Shown here piece by piece: positions 8,179 through 17,973 of a stretch of 64,000 nt of DNA. The notes beneath the pieces are model-generated. The model made no database searches, was not told where the DNA came from, and was given only the letters and a program-made list of their open reading frames with translations. The stretch is taken from NCBI RefSeq assembly GCF_006715005.1, contig NZ_VFMJ01000001.1:1426001-1490000 (forward strand). Direction: 5' to 3'. The DNA is from Serratia marcescens. GTDB taxonomy: Bacteria > Pseudomonadota > Gammaproteobacteria > Enterobacterales > Enterobacteriaceae. A program made the position numbers and the translations under genes. Each line of letters begins with the position of its first letter. The first letter of the stretch is position 1.

Positions 8179-11100
8179 ATGAGCAAATTTTTAGACCGTT
8201 TCCGCTATTTCAAGCAGTTGGCGGAGCCTTTTTCTGGCGAGCACGGCCAGACTTTGAACACCAACCGCGACTGGGAAGACGGCTACCGCAGCCGTTGGCA
8301 GCACGACAAAGTGGTGCGTTCCACCCACGGCGTGAACTGCACCGGTTCCTGCAGTTGGAAGATCTACGTGAAGAATGGTCTGGTGACCTGGGAAACCCAG
8401 CAAACCGACTATCCGCGCACCCGGCCCGATCTGCCCAACCATGAACCGCGCGGTTGCCCGCGCGGCGCCAGCTACTCCTGGTACCTGTACAGCGCCAACC
8501 GGCTGAAATACCCGCTGATGCGCAAGCGTCTGCTCAAGCTGTGGCGCGAAGCGAAAGCGCAGCACAGCGATCCGGTCGCGGCCTGGGGCTCTATCGTCGG
8601 CGATGCGGAAAAAGCCAAAAGCTACAAGGTGGCGCGCGGCCGCGGCGGCTTCGTCCGATCCAGCTGGCAAGAGGTCAATGAACTGATCGCCGCCGCCAAC
8701 GTCTATACCGCCAAAACCTTCGGGCCGGATCGCATTATCGGCTTCTCGCCGATCCCGGCGATGTCGATGGTGTCCTACGCCGCCGGCGCCCGTTACCTGT
8801 CGCTGATTGGCGGCGCCTGCCTGAGCTTCTACGACTGGTATTGCGATCTGCCGCCGGCCTCGCCGATGACCTGGGGCGAGCAGACCGACGTGCCGGAATC
8901 CGCCGACTGGTACAACTCCTCCTACATTATCGCCTGGGGCTCCAACGTGCCGCAGACGCGCACCCCGGACGCCCACTTCTTTACCGAAGTGCGTTACAAG
9001 GGCACCAAAACCGTGGCGGTGACGCCGGACTACGCCGAAGTCGCCAAGCTGTGTGACCACTGGCTGAATCCGAAGCAGGGCACCGACAGCGCGATGGCGT
9101 TGGCGATGGGCCACGTGATGCTGAAAGAGTTCCATCTCGATCGCGAAGTCGGCTACTTCCGCGACTACGTGCGCCGCTATACCGACATGCCGATGCTGGT
9201 GCTGCTGGAAGCGCGTGAAGGCGGCCACTACGCCGCCGGCCGCCTGTTGCGCGCCGCCGATCTGGTGGACGGATTGGGCCAGGAAAATAATCCCGAGTGG
9301 AAAACCGTCGCTATCGACAGCCGCAGCGGCGATCTGGTGGCGCCGCAGGGTTCCATCGGCTTCCGCTGGGGCGAGAAGGGCAAGTGGAACCTGGAACAGC
9401 GCGAAGGCAAGTCGCAACAGGAAGTCGAGCTGCAGCTCAGTCTGTTGGGCATGCATGACGACGTCGCCGAGGTGGGCTTCCCGTACTTCGGCGGCGCCGA
9501 CAGCGAACATTTCAACAGCGTGGCGCTGGACGAGATCCTGCTGCACAAGCTGCCGGTGAAACGCCTGCAGTTGGCGGACGGCAGCGAAGCGCTGGTGACC
9601 AGCGTGTATGACCTGACGCTGGCCAATTACGGTCTGGAGCGCGGGCTGGGCGACGCCAACTGCGCCGCCGACTATGACGAGGTCAAGGCTTACAGCCCGG
9701 CCTGGGCCGAGCAGATCACCGGCGTGTCGCGCCACAACATCATCCGCATTGCCCGTGAGTTCGCGGAAAACGCCGAGAAAACCCACGGCCGTTCAATGAT
9801 CATCGTCGGCGCCGGCGTCAACCACTGGTATCACATGGACATGACCTACCGCGGCCTGATCAACATGCTGATCTTCTGCGGCTGCGTCGGCCAGAGCGGC
9901 GGCGGCTGGGCGCACTACGTCGGCCAGGAAAAACTGCGGCCGCAAACCGGCTGGCTGCCGCTGGCGTTCGGCCTCGACTGGCAGCGCCCGCCGCGCCACA
10001 TGAACAGCACCTCGTTCTTCTACAACCATTCCAGCCAATGGCGCTATGAAACCGTCGGCACCGACGAGTTGCTGTCGCCGCTGGCGGACAAGTCGCGCTT
10101 CGGTGGCAGCCTGATCGACTTTAACGTGCGCGCCGAGCGCATGGGCTGGCTGCCGTCGGCACCGCAGCTGGGCACCAACCCGCTACGCCTGGCGGAGCAG
10201 GCCCGCGCCGCCGGCCAGTCGCCGGTCGAGTTCACCGTCGACGGCCTGAAAAACGGCACGCTGGGCTTCGCCGCCGAGCAGCCGGACAATCCGCAGAACT
10301 TCCCGCGCAACCTGTTCGTCTGGCGCTCCAACCTGCTGGGCTCCTCCGGCAAGGGCCATGAGTACATGCTCAAATACCTGTTGGGCACCGAAAACGGCAT
10401 CCAGGGGAAAGATCTCGGCCAGCAGGGCGGCGTGAAGCCACAGGAAGTGGAATGGCGCGAGCAGGGCGGCGAAGGCAAGCTGGATCTGGTGGTGACGCTC
10501 GATTTCCGCATGTCGAGCACCTGCCTGTACTCCGACGTGGTGCTGCCGACCGCCACCTGGTACGAAAAAGACGACATGAACACCTCCGACATGCACCCGT
10601 TCATCCATCCGCTGTCGGCGGCGGTCGATCCGGCCTGGGATTCGAAGAGCGACTGGGAGATTTACAAGGGGATCGCCAAGGCCTTCTCCGAAGTGTGCGT
10701 CGGCCATCTGGGCCAGGAAACCGACGTGGTGACCTTGCCTATCCAGCACGATTCCGCCGCCGAACTGGCGCAGCCTTACGGCGTGCAGGACTGGAAGAAA
10801 GGCGAATGCGATCTGATCCCCGGCAAAACCGCGCCGCACATCATCGCGGTGGAACGCGATTACCCGGCCACCTACGAGCGCTTCACCTCGCTGGGGCCGC
10901 TGCTGGACAAACTGGGCAACGGCGGCAAGGGCATCAGCTGGAACACCCAAACCGAGGTCGACTTCCTCAAGCAGCTTAACTACGTCAAGGCCGACGGCCC
11001 GGCGGCGGGGCGGCCGAAGATCGAGAGCGCGATTGACGCGGCGGAAGTGATCCTGTCGCTGGCGCCGGAAACCAACGGCCAGGTGGCGGTAAAAGCCTGG

Positions 11101-11940
11101 GAGGCCCTGAGCAACGTCACCGGCCGCGATCACCGGCATCTGGCGCTGAACAAGGAAGACGAGAAAATTCGCTTCCGCGACATTCAGGCGCAGCCGCGCA
11201 AAATCATCTCCAGCCCGACCTGGTCCGGTCTGGAAGACGAACACGTTTCCTACAACGCCTGCTACACCAACGTGCACGAGCTGATCCCGTGGCGCACCCT
11301 CAGCGGCCGTCAGCAGCTGTATCAGGACCATGAGTGGATGCGCGCCTTCGGTGAAAGCCTGCTGGTATACCGGCCACCGATCGACACTCGCGCCGCCCAG
11401 CCGCTGCTGAACAGCAAGCCGAACGGCAACAAGGAGAAAGCGCTGAACTTCCTGACGCCGCACCAGAAGTGGGGCATTCACTCCACCTACAGCGACAACC
11501 TGTTGATGCTGACGCTGTCGCGCGGCGGCCCGATCGTCTGGCTGAGCGAAGACGACGCCAAAGATCTGGGCATCGCGGACAACGACTGGATCGAGGCCTT
11601 CAACGCCAACGGCGCGCTGACGGCGCGCGCGGTGGTCAGCCAGCGTATCCCGGCCGGCATGACCATGATGTACCACGCGCAGGAGCGCATCGTGAATCTG
11701 CCGGGCTCGGAGATCACCAGCCAACGCGGCGGCATTCACAACTCGGTGACCCGCGCCTGTCCGAAGCCGACCCACATGATCGGCGGCTACGCGCAGCTGG
11801 CCTATGGCTTCAACTACTACGGCACCGTTGGCTCCAACCGCGACGAGTTCGTGGTGGTGCGCAAGATGAACCGCATTGATTGGTTGGACGACGAAGGCAA
11901 CGACTACGCGCAGGGCAGTCAGCAGGAGAACAGCAAATGA
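8179..11940 (+). CDS. narG: Respiratory nitrate reductase A, alpha subunit
   Basis: Catalytic subunit of the membrane-bound, cytoplasm-facing nitrate reductase; it reduces nitrate to nitrite at a Mo-bis-MGD centre using electrons from quinol through NarI and NarH. At 1253 residues it has normal length. The N-terminal HGVNCTGSCSW places His50, Cys54 and Cys58 for the FS0 cluster, with the fourth ligand in RGCPRGASYSW, and the YDWYCDLPPASP stretch holds the aspartate that binds molybdenum. It has no signal peptide, as expected. It is the first gene of narGHJI and its TGA overlaps the narH ATG. Confidence 0.98.
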   Translation: MSKFLDRFRYFKQLAEPFSGEHGQTLNTNRDWEDGYRSRWQHDKVVRSTHGVNCTGSCSWKIYVKNGLVTWETQQTDYPRTRPDLPNHEPRGCPRGASYSWYLYSANRLKYPLMRKRLLKLWREAKAQHSDPVAAWGSIVGDAEKAKSYKVARGRGGFVRSSWQEVNELIAAANVYTAKTFGPDRIIGFSPIPAMSMVSYAAGARYLSLIGGACLSFYDWYCDLPPASPMTWGEQTDVPESADWYNSSYIIAWGSNVPQTRTPDAHFFTEVRYKGTKTVAVTPDYAEVAKLCDHWLNPKQGTDSAMALAMGHVMLKEFHLDREVGYFRDYVRRYTDMPMLVLLEAREGGHYAAGRLLRAADLVDGLGQENNPEWKTVAIDSRSGDLVAPQGSIGFRWGEKGKWNLEQREGKSQQEVELQLSLLGMHDDVAEVGFPYFGGADSEHFNSVALDEILLHKLPVKRLQLADGSEALVTSVYDLTLANYGLERGLGDANCAADYDEVKAYSPAWAEQITGVSRHNIIRIAREFAENAEKTHGRSMIIVGAGVNHWYHMDMTYRGLINMLIFCGCVGQSGGGWAHYVGQEKLRPQTGWLPLAFGLDWQRPPRHMNSTSFFYNHSSQWRYETVGTDELLSPLADKSRFGGSLIDFNVRAERMGWLPSAPQLGTNPLRLAEQARAAGQSPVEFTVDGLKNGTLGFAAEQPDNPQNFPRNLFVWRSNLLGSSGKGHEYMLKYLLGTENGIQGKDLGQQGGVKPQEVEWREQGGEGKLDLVVTLDFRMSSTCLYSDVVLPTATWYEKDDMNTSDMHPFIHPLSAAVDPAWDSKSDWEIYKGIAKAFSEVCVGHLGQETDVVTLPIQHDSAAELAQPYGVQDWKKGECDLIPGKTAPHIIAVERDYPATYERFTSLGPLLDKLGNGGKGISWNTQTEVDFLKQLNYVKADGPAAGRPKIESAIDAAEVILSLAPETNGQVAVKAWEALSNVTGRDHRHLALNKEDEKIRFRDIQAQPRKIISSPTWSGLEDEHVSYNACYTNVHELIPWRTLSGRQQLYQDHEWMRAFGESLLVYRPPIDTRAAQPLLNSKPNGNKEKALNFLTPHQKWGIHSTYSDNLLMLTLSRGGPIVWLSEDDAKDLGIADNDWIEAFNANGALTARAVVSQRIPAGMTMMYHAQERIVNLPGSEITSQRGGIHNSVTRACPKPTHMIGGYAQLAYGFNYYGTVGSNRDEFVVVRKMNRIDWLDDEGNDYAQGSQQENSK

Positions 11941-13481
11941 AAATTCGTTCGCAAGTCGGCATGGTGCTGAATCTGGACAAGTGCATCGGTTGCCACACCT
12001 GTTCGGTCACCTGCAAAAACGTCTGGACCAGCCGCGAGGGTATGGAGTACGCCTGGTTCAATAACGTGGAAAGCAAGCCCGGCGTCGGTTATCCGCACGC
12101 CTGGGAAGATCAGGAAAAATGGAAGGGCGGCTGGATCCGTAAAATCAACGGCAAGCTGGAGCCGCGCATGGGCAGCCGCGTCGGCGTATTGTCGAAAATC
12201 TTCGCCAACCCGGACGTGCCGGCGCTGGACGACTACTACGAGCCGTTCGATTACGACTACCAGCATCTGCACACCGCCAAACAGGGCAAGCACCAGCCGG
12301 TGGCCCGCCCGCGCTCGCTGATTACCGGCCAGCGCATGAACAAGATCGAAAGCGGCCCGAACTGGGAAGAGATCCTCGGCGGGGAATTCGAAAAACGCTC
12401 GCAGGACAAGAACTTCGATAACCTGCAGAAGGCGATGTACGGCCAGTTCGAAAACACCTTCATGATGTACCTGCCGCGCCTGTGCGAGCACTGCCTCAAC
12501 CCGGCCTGCGTCGCCACCTGCCCGAGCGGGGCGATCTACAAACGCGGCGAAGACGGCATCGTGCTGATCGACCAGGACAAGTGCCGCGGCTGGCGCATGT
12601 GCCTGACCGGCTGCCCGTACAAGAAAATCTATTTCAACTGGAAGAGCGGCAAGTCCGAGAAGTGCATCTTCTGTTACCCGCGTATCGAAGCCGGGCAGCC
12701 GACGGTCTGTTCGGAGACCTGCGTGGGCCGCATCCGCTATCTCGGCGTGCTGCTGTACGACGCCGATCGCATCGAGCAGGCGGCGGCGGTGGAAAACGAC
12801 AAAGATCTGTATCAGAGCCAGCTCGATATCTTCCTCGATCCGCATGATCCTAAGGTGATTGCTCAGGCGCTGGCGGACGGCGTGCCGCAGGGCGTCATTG
12901 AAGCCGCCCAGCAGTCGCCGGTGTACAAAATGGCGATGGACTGGAAGCTGGCGCTGCCGCTGCACCCGGAATACCGCACGCTGCCGATGGTGTGGTACGT
13001 GCCGCCGTTGTCGCCGATTCAGTCCGCCGCCGACGCCGGCGAGCTGGCGCACAGCGGCGTATTGCCGGACGTCGAGAGCCTGCGCATTCCGGTGCAGTAT
13101 CTGGCGAATCTGCTGACCGCCGGCGATACCGAACCGGTACTGCTGGCGCTGAAGCGCATGCTGGCGATGCGCCACTACAAACGGGCGGAAACCGTCGACG
13201 GCGTGGTGGACACCAGCGCGCTGGAACAGGTTGGCCTGAGCGAAGCGCAGGCGCAGGAGATGTACCGCTACCTGGCGATCGCCAACTATGAAGATCGCTT
13301 TGTGGTGCCGTCGAGCCACCGCGAACTGGCACGCGAAGCCTTCCCGGAAAGCAAGGGGTGCGGTTTTAGCTTCGGCGACGGCTGCCACGGCAGCGATGGT
13401 AAGTTCAATCTGTTCAACAGCCGCCGTATCGATGCCATCGACGTGACCGCGAAAACCGCGCGGCCGGAGGATGCCTCATGA
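11937..13481 (+). CDS. narH: Respiratory nitrate reductase A, beta subunit
   Basis: Iron-sulfur electron-transfer subunit linking the haems of NarI to NarG. Start ATG 11937 overlaps the narG stop (ATGA) and gives 514 residues, close to the E. coli length. Four cysteine clusters are visible: CIGCHTCSVTC (about 16-26), CEHCLNPACVATC, CRGWRMCLTGC and CIFCYPRIEAGQPTVCSETC. The tryptophan in CRGWRMC replaces a cysteine, which is the known reason this cluster is 3Fe-4S rather than 4Fe-4S. Its stop overlaps the narJ start. Confidence 0.98.
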   Translation: MKIRSQVGMVLNLDKCIGCHTCSVTCKNVWTSREGMEYAWFNNVESKPGVGYPHAWEDQEKWKGGWIRKINGKLEPRMGSRVGVLSKIFANPDVPALDDYYEPFDYDYQHLHTAKQGKHQPVARPRSLITGQRMNKIESGPNWEEILGGEFEKRSQDKNFDNLQKAMYGQFENTFMMYLPRLCEHCLNPACVATCPSGAIYKRGEDGIVLIDQDKCRGWRMCLTGCPYKKIYFNWKSGKSEKCIFCYPRIEAGQPTVCSETCVGRIRYLGVLLYDADRIEQAAAVENDKDLYQSQLDIFLDPHDPKVIAQALADGVPQGVIEAAQQSPVYKMAMDWKLALPLHPEYRTLPMVWYVPPLSPIQSAADAGELAHSGVLPDVESLRIPVQYLANLLTAGDTEPVLLALKRMLAMRHYKRAETVDGVVDTSALEQVGLSEAQAQEMYRYLAIANYEDRFVVPSSHRELAREAFPESKGCGFSFGDGCHGSDGKFNLFNSRRIDAIDVTAKTARPEDAS

Positions 13482-14200
13482 TCAGCCTGAAAGTGATCGC
13501 CCGCCTGCTGGATTACCCGGAGCAGGCGCTGTTTGACCATCAGCAGGCGCTGATCGAAGCGCTGGAACCGGCCAGCGAGCTGGATCTGCACCACAGCGCG
13601 CAGCTGATTCTGTTTATCCGCCGCCTGTGCGCGCGCCCGTTGCTGGACGCGCAGGCCGATTATTGCGAGCTGTTCGATCGCGGCCGCGCCACCTCGCTGC
13701 TGCTGTTTGAGCACGTGCACGGCGAGTCGCGCGATCGCGGCCAGGCGATGGTTGACCTGATGGCGCAGTACCGCGCCGCCGGGCTGGAGATCGACAGCCG
13801 CGAGCTGCCGGATTTCCTGCCGCTGTACCTGGAGTATCTGGCCAGCCGCAGCGCGGCGCAGGCGCGGGAAGGGTTGCAGGACATCGCGCCGATCCTGGCG
13901 CTGCTGGGGGCGCGCCTGCAACAGCGCGAAAGCCCCTACGCGGTGCTGTTCGATCTGCTGCTGGCGCTGTCCGGCAGCGAGGTGCAGGCCCAGGCGTTGG
14001 AGACCCAGGTGGCGCAAGAGGCGCGTGACGATACGCCGCAGGCGCTGGATGCGGTGTGGGAAGAGGAGCAGGTCAAGTTTCTCGGCGAACAGGGCTGCGC
14101 CTCCGCCCAGCAGACGGCGCACCAGCGGCGCTTCGCCGGCGCGGTAGCGCCACAGTATCTGGATCTGACGGATGCGTTAACCGGAACCAAAGGACGCTAA
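13478..14200 (+). CDS. narJ: Nitrate reductase molybdenum cofactor assembly chaperone
   Basis: A 240-residue TorD/DmsD-superfamily chaperone that binds the NarG N-terminus and coordinates insertion of the molybdenum cofactor and FS0 cluster before membrane docking. The [18 protein letters not shown] start and the [19 protein letters not shown] stretch are characteristic. It is not part of the final enzyme. ATG 13478 overlaps the narH TGA by 4 nt, so translation is likely coupled. Confidence 0.96.
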   Translation: MISLKVIARLLDYPEQALFDHQQALIEALEPASELDLHHSAQLILFIRRLCARPLLDAQADYCELFDRGRATSLLLFEHVHGESRDRGQAMVDLMAQYRAAGLEIDSRELPDFLPLYLEYLASRSAAQAREGLQDIAPILALLGARLQQRESPYAVLFDLLLALSGSEVQAQALETQVAQEARDDTPQALDAVWEEEQVKFLGEQGCASAQQTAHQRRFAGAVAPQYLDLTDALTGTKGR

Positions 14201-14202
14201 TC

Positions 14203-14880
14203 ATGCAATTTTTGAATCAGTTCTTCTTCGACATCTACCCTTATCTGGCCGGCGCGGTGTTTCTGATCGGCAGCTGGTTGCGTTATGACTACGGTCAGTA
14301 CAGCTGGCGCGCCGGCTCCAGCCAGATGCTGGATAAAAAGGGCATGCGGCTGGCGTCCAACCTGTTTCACATCGGCATTATCGGCATCTTCGCGGGCCAC
14401 TTCCTCGGTATGCTGACGCCGCACTGGATGTATGAGGCCTTCCTGCCGATCGACGTGAAGCAGAAACTGGCGATGATCGCCGGCGGCGCCTGCGGCCTGA
14501 TGACGCTGATCGGCGGCGCGCTGTTGCTGAAGCGTCGCTTGACCAACCCACGGGTGCGCGCCACCAGCAGCTTCGCCGACATCATGATCCTGACGTTGTT
14601 GGTGGTGCAGGTGTGCCTGGGCCTGCTGACCATTCCGTTCTCCGCCCAGCATATGGACGGCAGCGAAATGATGAAGCTGGTGGCCTGGGCGCAGGCGGTG
14701 GTGACCTTCCACGCCGGCGCCTCTGCGCACCTGGAAGGGGTGGCGATTATCTTCAAACTGCACATGGTGCTGGGCATGACGCTGTTCGTGCTGTTCCCGT
14801 TCTGCCGCCTGGTGCACATCTGGAGTGCGCCGGTAGAGTACCTGACCCGCCGTTATCAGCTGGTGCGCAACCGCCGCTGA
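14203..14880 (+). CDS. narI: Respiratory nitrate reductase A, gamma subunit (cytochrome b)
   Basis: Membrane anchor and quinol dehydrogenase carrying two b-type haems; it passes electrons from menaquinol or ubiquinol to NarH. The start is ATG 14203, 2 nt after narJ, giving 225 residues, the standard length. Five hydrophobic segments are visible, with conserved histidines in [14 protein letters not shown] and in the C-terminal [12 protein letters not shown] and RLVHIWSAP stretches as haem ligands. It is the last gene of the operon. Confidence 0.97.
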   Translation: MQFLNQFFFDIYPYLAGAVFLIGSWLRYDYGQYSWRAGSSQMLDKKGMRLASNLFHIGIIGIFAGHFLGMLTPHWMYEAFLPIDVKQKLAMIAGGACGLMTLIGGALLLKRRLTNPRVRATSSFADIMILTLLVVQVCLGLLTIPFSAQHMDGSEMMKLVAWAQAVVTFHAGASAHLEGVAIIFKLHMVLGMTLFVLFPFCRLVHIWSAPVEYLTRRYQLVRNRR

Positions 14881-14890
14881 GCCTGACCCC

Positions 14891-14915
14891 GCCGCCGCTG
14901 ATCGCCAGCGGCGGC
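14891..14915 (+). terminator. Hairpin after narI
   Basis: A perfect 10-bp stem GCCGCCGCTG / CAGCGGCGGC with an ATCGC loop lies 10 nt past the narI stop. The downstream sequence is only weakly T-rich. It probably ends narGHJI. The remaining 14916-15153 contains no gene I can support and should hold the promoter of the lipid operon, but no convincing -35/-10 pair was found. Confidence 0.6.
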
Positions 14916-15153
14916 GCTATTCCGATAATTCCCCCGCCGTCTGCCCATTCTCGCCGCCTTGTCGTAAACTAACTGTCTCAGTCATGTTACGCTTATGCTT
15001 CCGCCGACGGACGTCGGCCCGTGGTAGCCGATAACAAGAGATACCGCCTTGATGAAAGGCATTTTGGGACATAAAAACCGGGGATGATCCGTGTGGCCTT
15101 CGTGCCGTGCGGGAGAATCGCTTTATGGATAGTCAGGTTAATCAATAACAATA

Positions 15154-16161
15154 ATGACCACACAATGTCGCTCACCCGAGCTGTTGCCTCTGAAAATCAT
15201 TGCCACCGGGGCCGCGTTGCCGCCCAACCGCGTGGCGTCCTCTACGCTTGACGCTCGCCTGGGAAAACCGGCCGGTTACGTTGAAAAACGCTCGGGCATC
15301 GTTTATCGCTATCACGCCGCCGACGATGCCAGCCAGGCCGAACTCGCCGCCGCTGCGCTGCAAGATGCGCTAGCTCGCCACGCCATCCCGGCAGCTTCCA
15401 TTGACCTGCTGATCTCCGCCTCGGCGATATCGGTGCAGGCGCTGCCATGCACCGCCGCGCATATTCTCAAGGTGGCGGGGCTGGCGGCGGGCACGCCGGG
15501 CTTCGACATCAACAGCAGCTGCGTCAGCTTTATCTCTGCGCTGCAGGTGGCGGCGGGGCTGTTGAACGCCGGGACGTATCGGCGTATTGCCATCGTTTCG
15601 GCGGATCTCGCTTCACGCGGCATCGACTGGCAGCACGAAGAGTCGTCGCTGATTTTCGGCGATGGTGCCGCCTGCGCCATCGTGGAGCGCGGCGACGGCG
15701 CCAGCGGTATCCTCGCCAGCCTGGTGGAAACCTATCCCGCCGGCAGCGAACTGTGCGAGATCCGCGCCGGCGGTACGCGTCGTAACCCGCGCGCCGGCAT
15801 GTGTGAGCAAGACTTCCTGTTTCATATGCAGGGCAAGCCGCTGTTCCGTCAGGCGTCGGCGCTGATTGAGGGCTACCTCGACCGGCTGCTGAACGCCAGC
15901 GGCCTGACCCTGGCCCAGATCGCCACCGTGGTGCCGCATCAGGCCAGCCATCTGTCGCTCGAACATATGCGCAAGCGGCTGCACGTCTCCAGCGAGGCGC
16001 TGGTCGACATCTACCGCCATCATGGCAATCAGGTGGCGGCGTCCATCCCGACGGCGCTGCATGCCGCTGCGACCACCGGGCGCTTCAATCCCGGTCAGCC
16101 GGTGATGCTGATCGGCACCGCCGCCGGGCTGGCGCTGGCCGGCATGGTGTTGCTGCCATGA
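15154..16161 (+). CDS. KAS III-like 3-oxoacyl-ACP synthase
   Basis: A 335-residue thiolase-fold condensing enzyme of the FabH/KAS III type. The catalytic triad is complete: Cys123 in NSSCVSF, His262 in VPHQAS and Asn292 in GNQVAASIP; the 30-residue His-Asn spacing equals that of FabH. It likely joins an acyl-CoA or acyl-ACP to a second acyl chain or malonyl-ACP. It is not housekeeping fabH, which sits in the fab cluster; it leads an operon of lipid-modifying genes. ATG 15154 lacks a clear ribosome site, so the start is uncertain. OleA-like head-to-head condensation is an alternative that only biochemistry can separate. Confidence 0.85.
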   Translation: MTTQCRSPELLPLKIIATGAALPPNRVASSTLDARLGKPAGYVEKRSGIVYRYHAADDASQAELAAAALQDALARHAIPAASIDLLISASAISVQALPCTAAHILKVAGLAAGTPGFDINSSCVSFISALQVAAGLLNAGTYRRIAIVSADLASRGIDWQHEESSLIFGDGAACAIVERGDGASGILASLVETYPAGSELCEIRAGGTRRNPRAGMCEQDFLFHMQGKPLFRQASALIEGYLDRLLNASGLTLAQIATVVPHQASHLSLEHMRKRLHVSSEALVDIYRHHGNQVAASIPTALHAAATTGRFNPGQPVMLIGTAAGLALAGMVLLP

Positions 16162-17174
16162 GGGTGCTGGTCACCGGGGCGACCAGCGGGCTGGGACGCA
16201 ACGCGGCGCAGTGGTTGCTGGAGGCCGGACATCAGGTGTGCGCCACCGGCCGTGATGAGCGGGCCGGTGAAACGCTGCGTCGGCTGGGCGCCGAGTTTTG
16301 CGCGCTCGATCTGGCGCAGGCCACGCCGCAGCAGTGCCGGGAGCTGGTGACCGACTGCGAGTGGGTGTGGCACTGTGCGGCCAAGTCTTCGCCCTGGGGC
16401 AGCAAGGCGGAATTTCACCGCATCAACGCCGCGGCGACGGAGAAGCTGGCGGAGGCGGCCGGGCGCTGCGGCGTGCGCCGCTTCGTGCATATCTCCACGC
16501 CGGCAATCTACTTCGATTTTCAGCCGCATTACGATCTTGACGAGGGTTACCGCGCCCGGCGCTTCGCCAATCACTATGCCGCCAGCAAGTATGCGGCCGA
16601 ACAGCGCCTGTTGGCGCAGGCGAAGATCTATCCGCAAACCACCTACATTATGCTGCGGCCGCGCGGCCTGTTTGGCCCGCACGATCGGGTGATCGTGCCG
16701 CGGCTGTTGCAGCAGCTCGAACGCGATCGCGGCGTATTGCGATTGCCCGGCGGCGGGCAGGCGTTGCTGGATCTGACCTTCGCTCCCAACGTGGTGCACG
16801 CCATGGAGCTGGCCAGCCGGCAGCGCGGATTGCCGTCCGGCGCCGTGTACAACATCACCAACCACCAACCGCAGCGGCTGGCGGAGATGCTGGATGCGCT
16901 GCTGCGCCAGGCGCTGGGGCTGCGCTACCGGCTGCAGGCCGTGCCCTATCCGCTGCTGCATACGCTGGCCGGCGGCATGGAGCTGTGGGCAAGCCTGAGC
17001 GGCAAGGAACCGATGCTGACGCGCTACAGCGTGGCGGCGGTGCATTTCGACATGACCCTGAGCCAGACCCGCGCGATCGAAGAGCTGGGCTATCGGCCGC
17101 GTTACTCGATGGAAGAGGGGATCCGCCTGACCGGCGAATGGCTGCGGCAGCAAGGAGGCGGACAACATGGCTAA
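16158..17174 (+). CDS. NAD(P)-dependent epimerase/dehydrogenase (extended SDR)
   Basis: A 338-residue extended short-chain dehydrogenase/reductase. It has the nucleotide-binding TGATSGLG at residues 6-13 and the catalytic YAASK with Tyr140 and Lys144, preceded by STP at 113-115. Its overall layout resembles the 3-beta-hydroxysteroid dehydrogenase/OleD group, which reduces 2-alkyl-3-ketoacids. After a KAS III-like enzyme, reduction of a 3-keto product is the natural guess; this is inference. ATG overlaps the preceding TGA by 4 nt, and its 3' end overlaps the next gene by 8 nt. Confidence 0.85.
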   Translation: MRVLVTGATSGLGRNAAQWLLEAGHQVCATGRDERAGETLRRLGAEFCALDLAQATPQQCRELVTDCEWVWHCAAKSSPWGSKAEFHRINAAATEKLAEAAGRCGVRRFVHISTPAIYFDFQPHYDLDEGYRARRFANHYAASKYAAEQRLLAQAKIYPQTTYIMLRPRGLFGPHDRVIVPRLLQQLERDRGVLRLPGGGQALLDLTFAPNVVHAMELASRQRGLPSGAVYNITNHQPQRLAEMLDALLRQALGLRYRLQAVPYPLLHTLAGGMELWASLSGKEPMLTRYSVAAVHFDMTLSQTRAIEELGYRPRYSMEEGIRLTGEWLRQQGGGQHG

Positions 17175-17973
17175 AGTCACCGTTTTTGAAGTGGGCTATT
17201 GCACGCATATCGGCTGCATGGCGCTGCGCGGCGCCGGGTTCCGGGTGTGTAAATTCCCGGCGCGCGCCTATCTGCTGGAGGTGGGGGAGCGCCGCTGGCT
17301 GTGGGATACCGGCTACGCGCATTATTTTCAGCAGCACACGCAGTCGGGGGTATTCAGCCTTTACCGCCGCATGACGCCGGTCTATTTCGATCCCGCCGAG
17401 TCGTTGGCGCATCAGCTGCGCGAAGCCGGTTACGCCGAAGGCGACATCCAGGCGCTGATCGTCTCGCACTTTCACGCGGATCACATCGCCGGGCTGCAGG
17501 ATTTCAGCCACCTCAATTTTATTTGCTCCGGCGAAGGCTGGCAGCAAACCCGCGGGCTGCGCGGTTTCGCGGCGCTCAAGCGCGCCTTTATTCCCGGCCT
17601 GATCCCGGCGGATTTCGAGAGTCGTCTGCAGTTTATGGAGGCTTTTCCCTCGGTGGCGTTGCCTGCGCTGCTGGCGCCGTTCGATCGCGGTTACGCGCTG
17701 CCGGGCAGCGAGGGGCAGATCGTGCTGGTGCCGCTGCCGGGGCATGCGGCCGGCCATATCGGCGCCTTTATCCTCACCGACGCCGGCTGGACGCTGTTGG
17801 CCAGCGACGCCGCCTGGTCGCCGCAGAGCTACCAGACGCTGCGCGGGCCTTCGCGCCTGGCCAATCTGGTGATGGACGATGCGGCGGCGTACACCCGCAC
17901 GCTGGAACGGCTTAACCAACTGTGGGCGGGCGGCCAGGTCAACATTTTGCTGTGCCACGAGGGGGACCTGTGA
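17167..17973 (+). CDS. Metallo-beta-lactamase-fold hydrolase
   Basis: A 268-residue MBL-fold enzyme with the dinuclear metal motif HFHADH at residues 101-106, a third histidine at 193 (PGHAAGH), Asp214 in ASDAAW and a late histidine in LLCHEGD. The form resembles AHL lactonases and small thioesterases or lactonases rather than beta-lactamases. There is no signal peptide, so it acts in the cytoplasm. Within the operon it may hydrolyse a thioester or lactone intermediate or release the product. Both of its ends overlap neighbours, so coupled translation is likely. Confidence 0.8.
   Translation: MAKVTVFEVGYCTHIGCMALRGAGFRVCKFPARAYLLEVGERRWLWDTGYAHYFQQHTQSGVFSLYRRMTPVYFDPAESLAHQLREAGYAEGDIQALIVSHFHADHIAGLQDFSHLNFICSGEGWQQTRGLRGFAALKRAFIPGLIPADFESRLQFMEAFPSVALPALLAPFDRGYALPGSEGQIVLVPLPGHAAGHIGAFILTDAGWTLLASDAAWSPQSYQTLRGPSRLANLVMDDAAAYTRTLERLNQLWAGGQVNILLCHEGDL

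Noticed and set aside
8191-13388. Several 480-530-residue minus-strand frames opposite narG and narH
   Set aside because: Antisense shadows of strongly conserved genes, no ribosome sites or recognisable domains.
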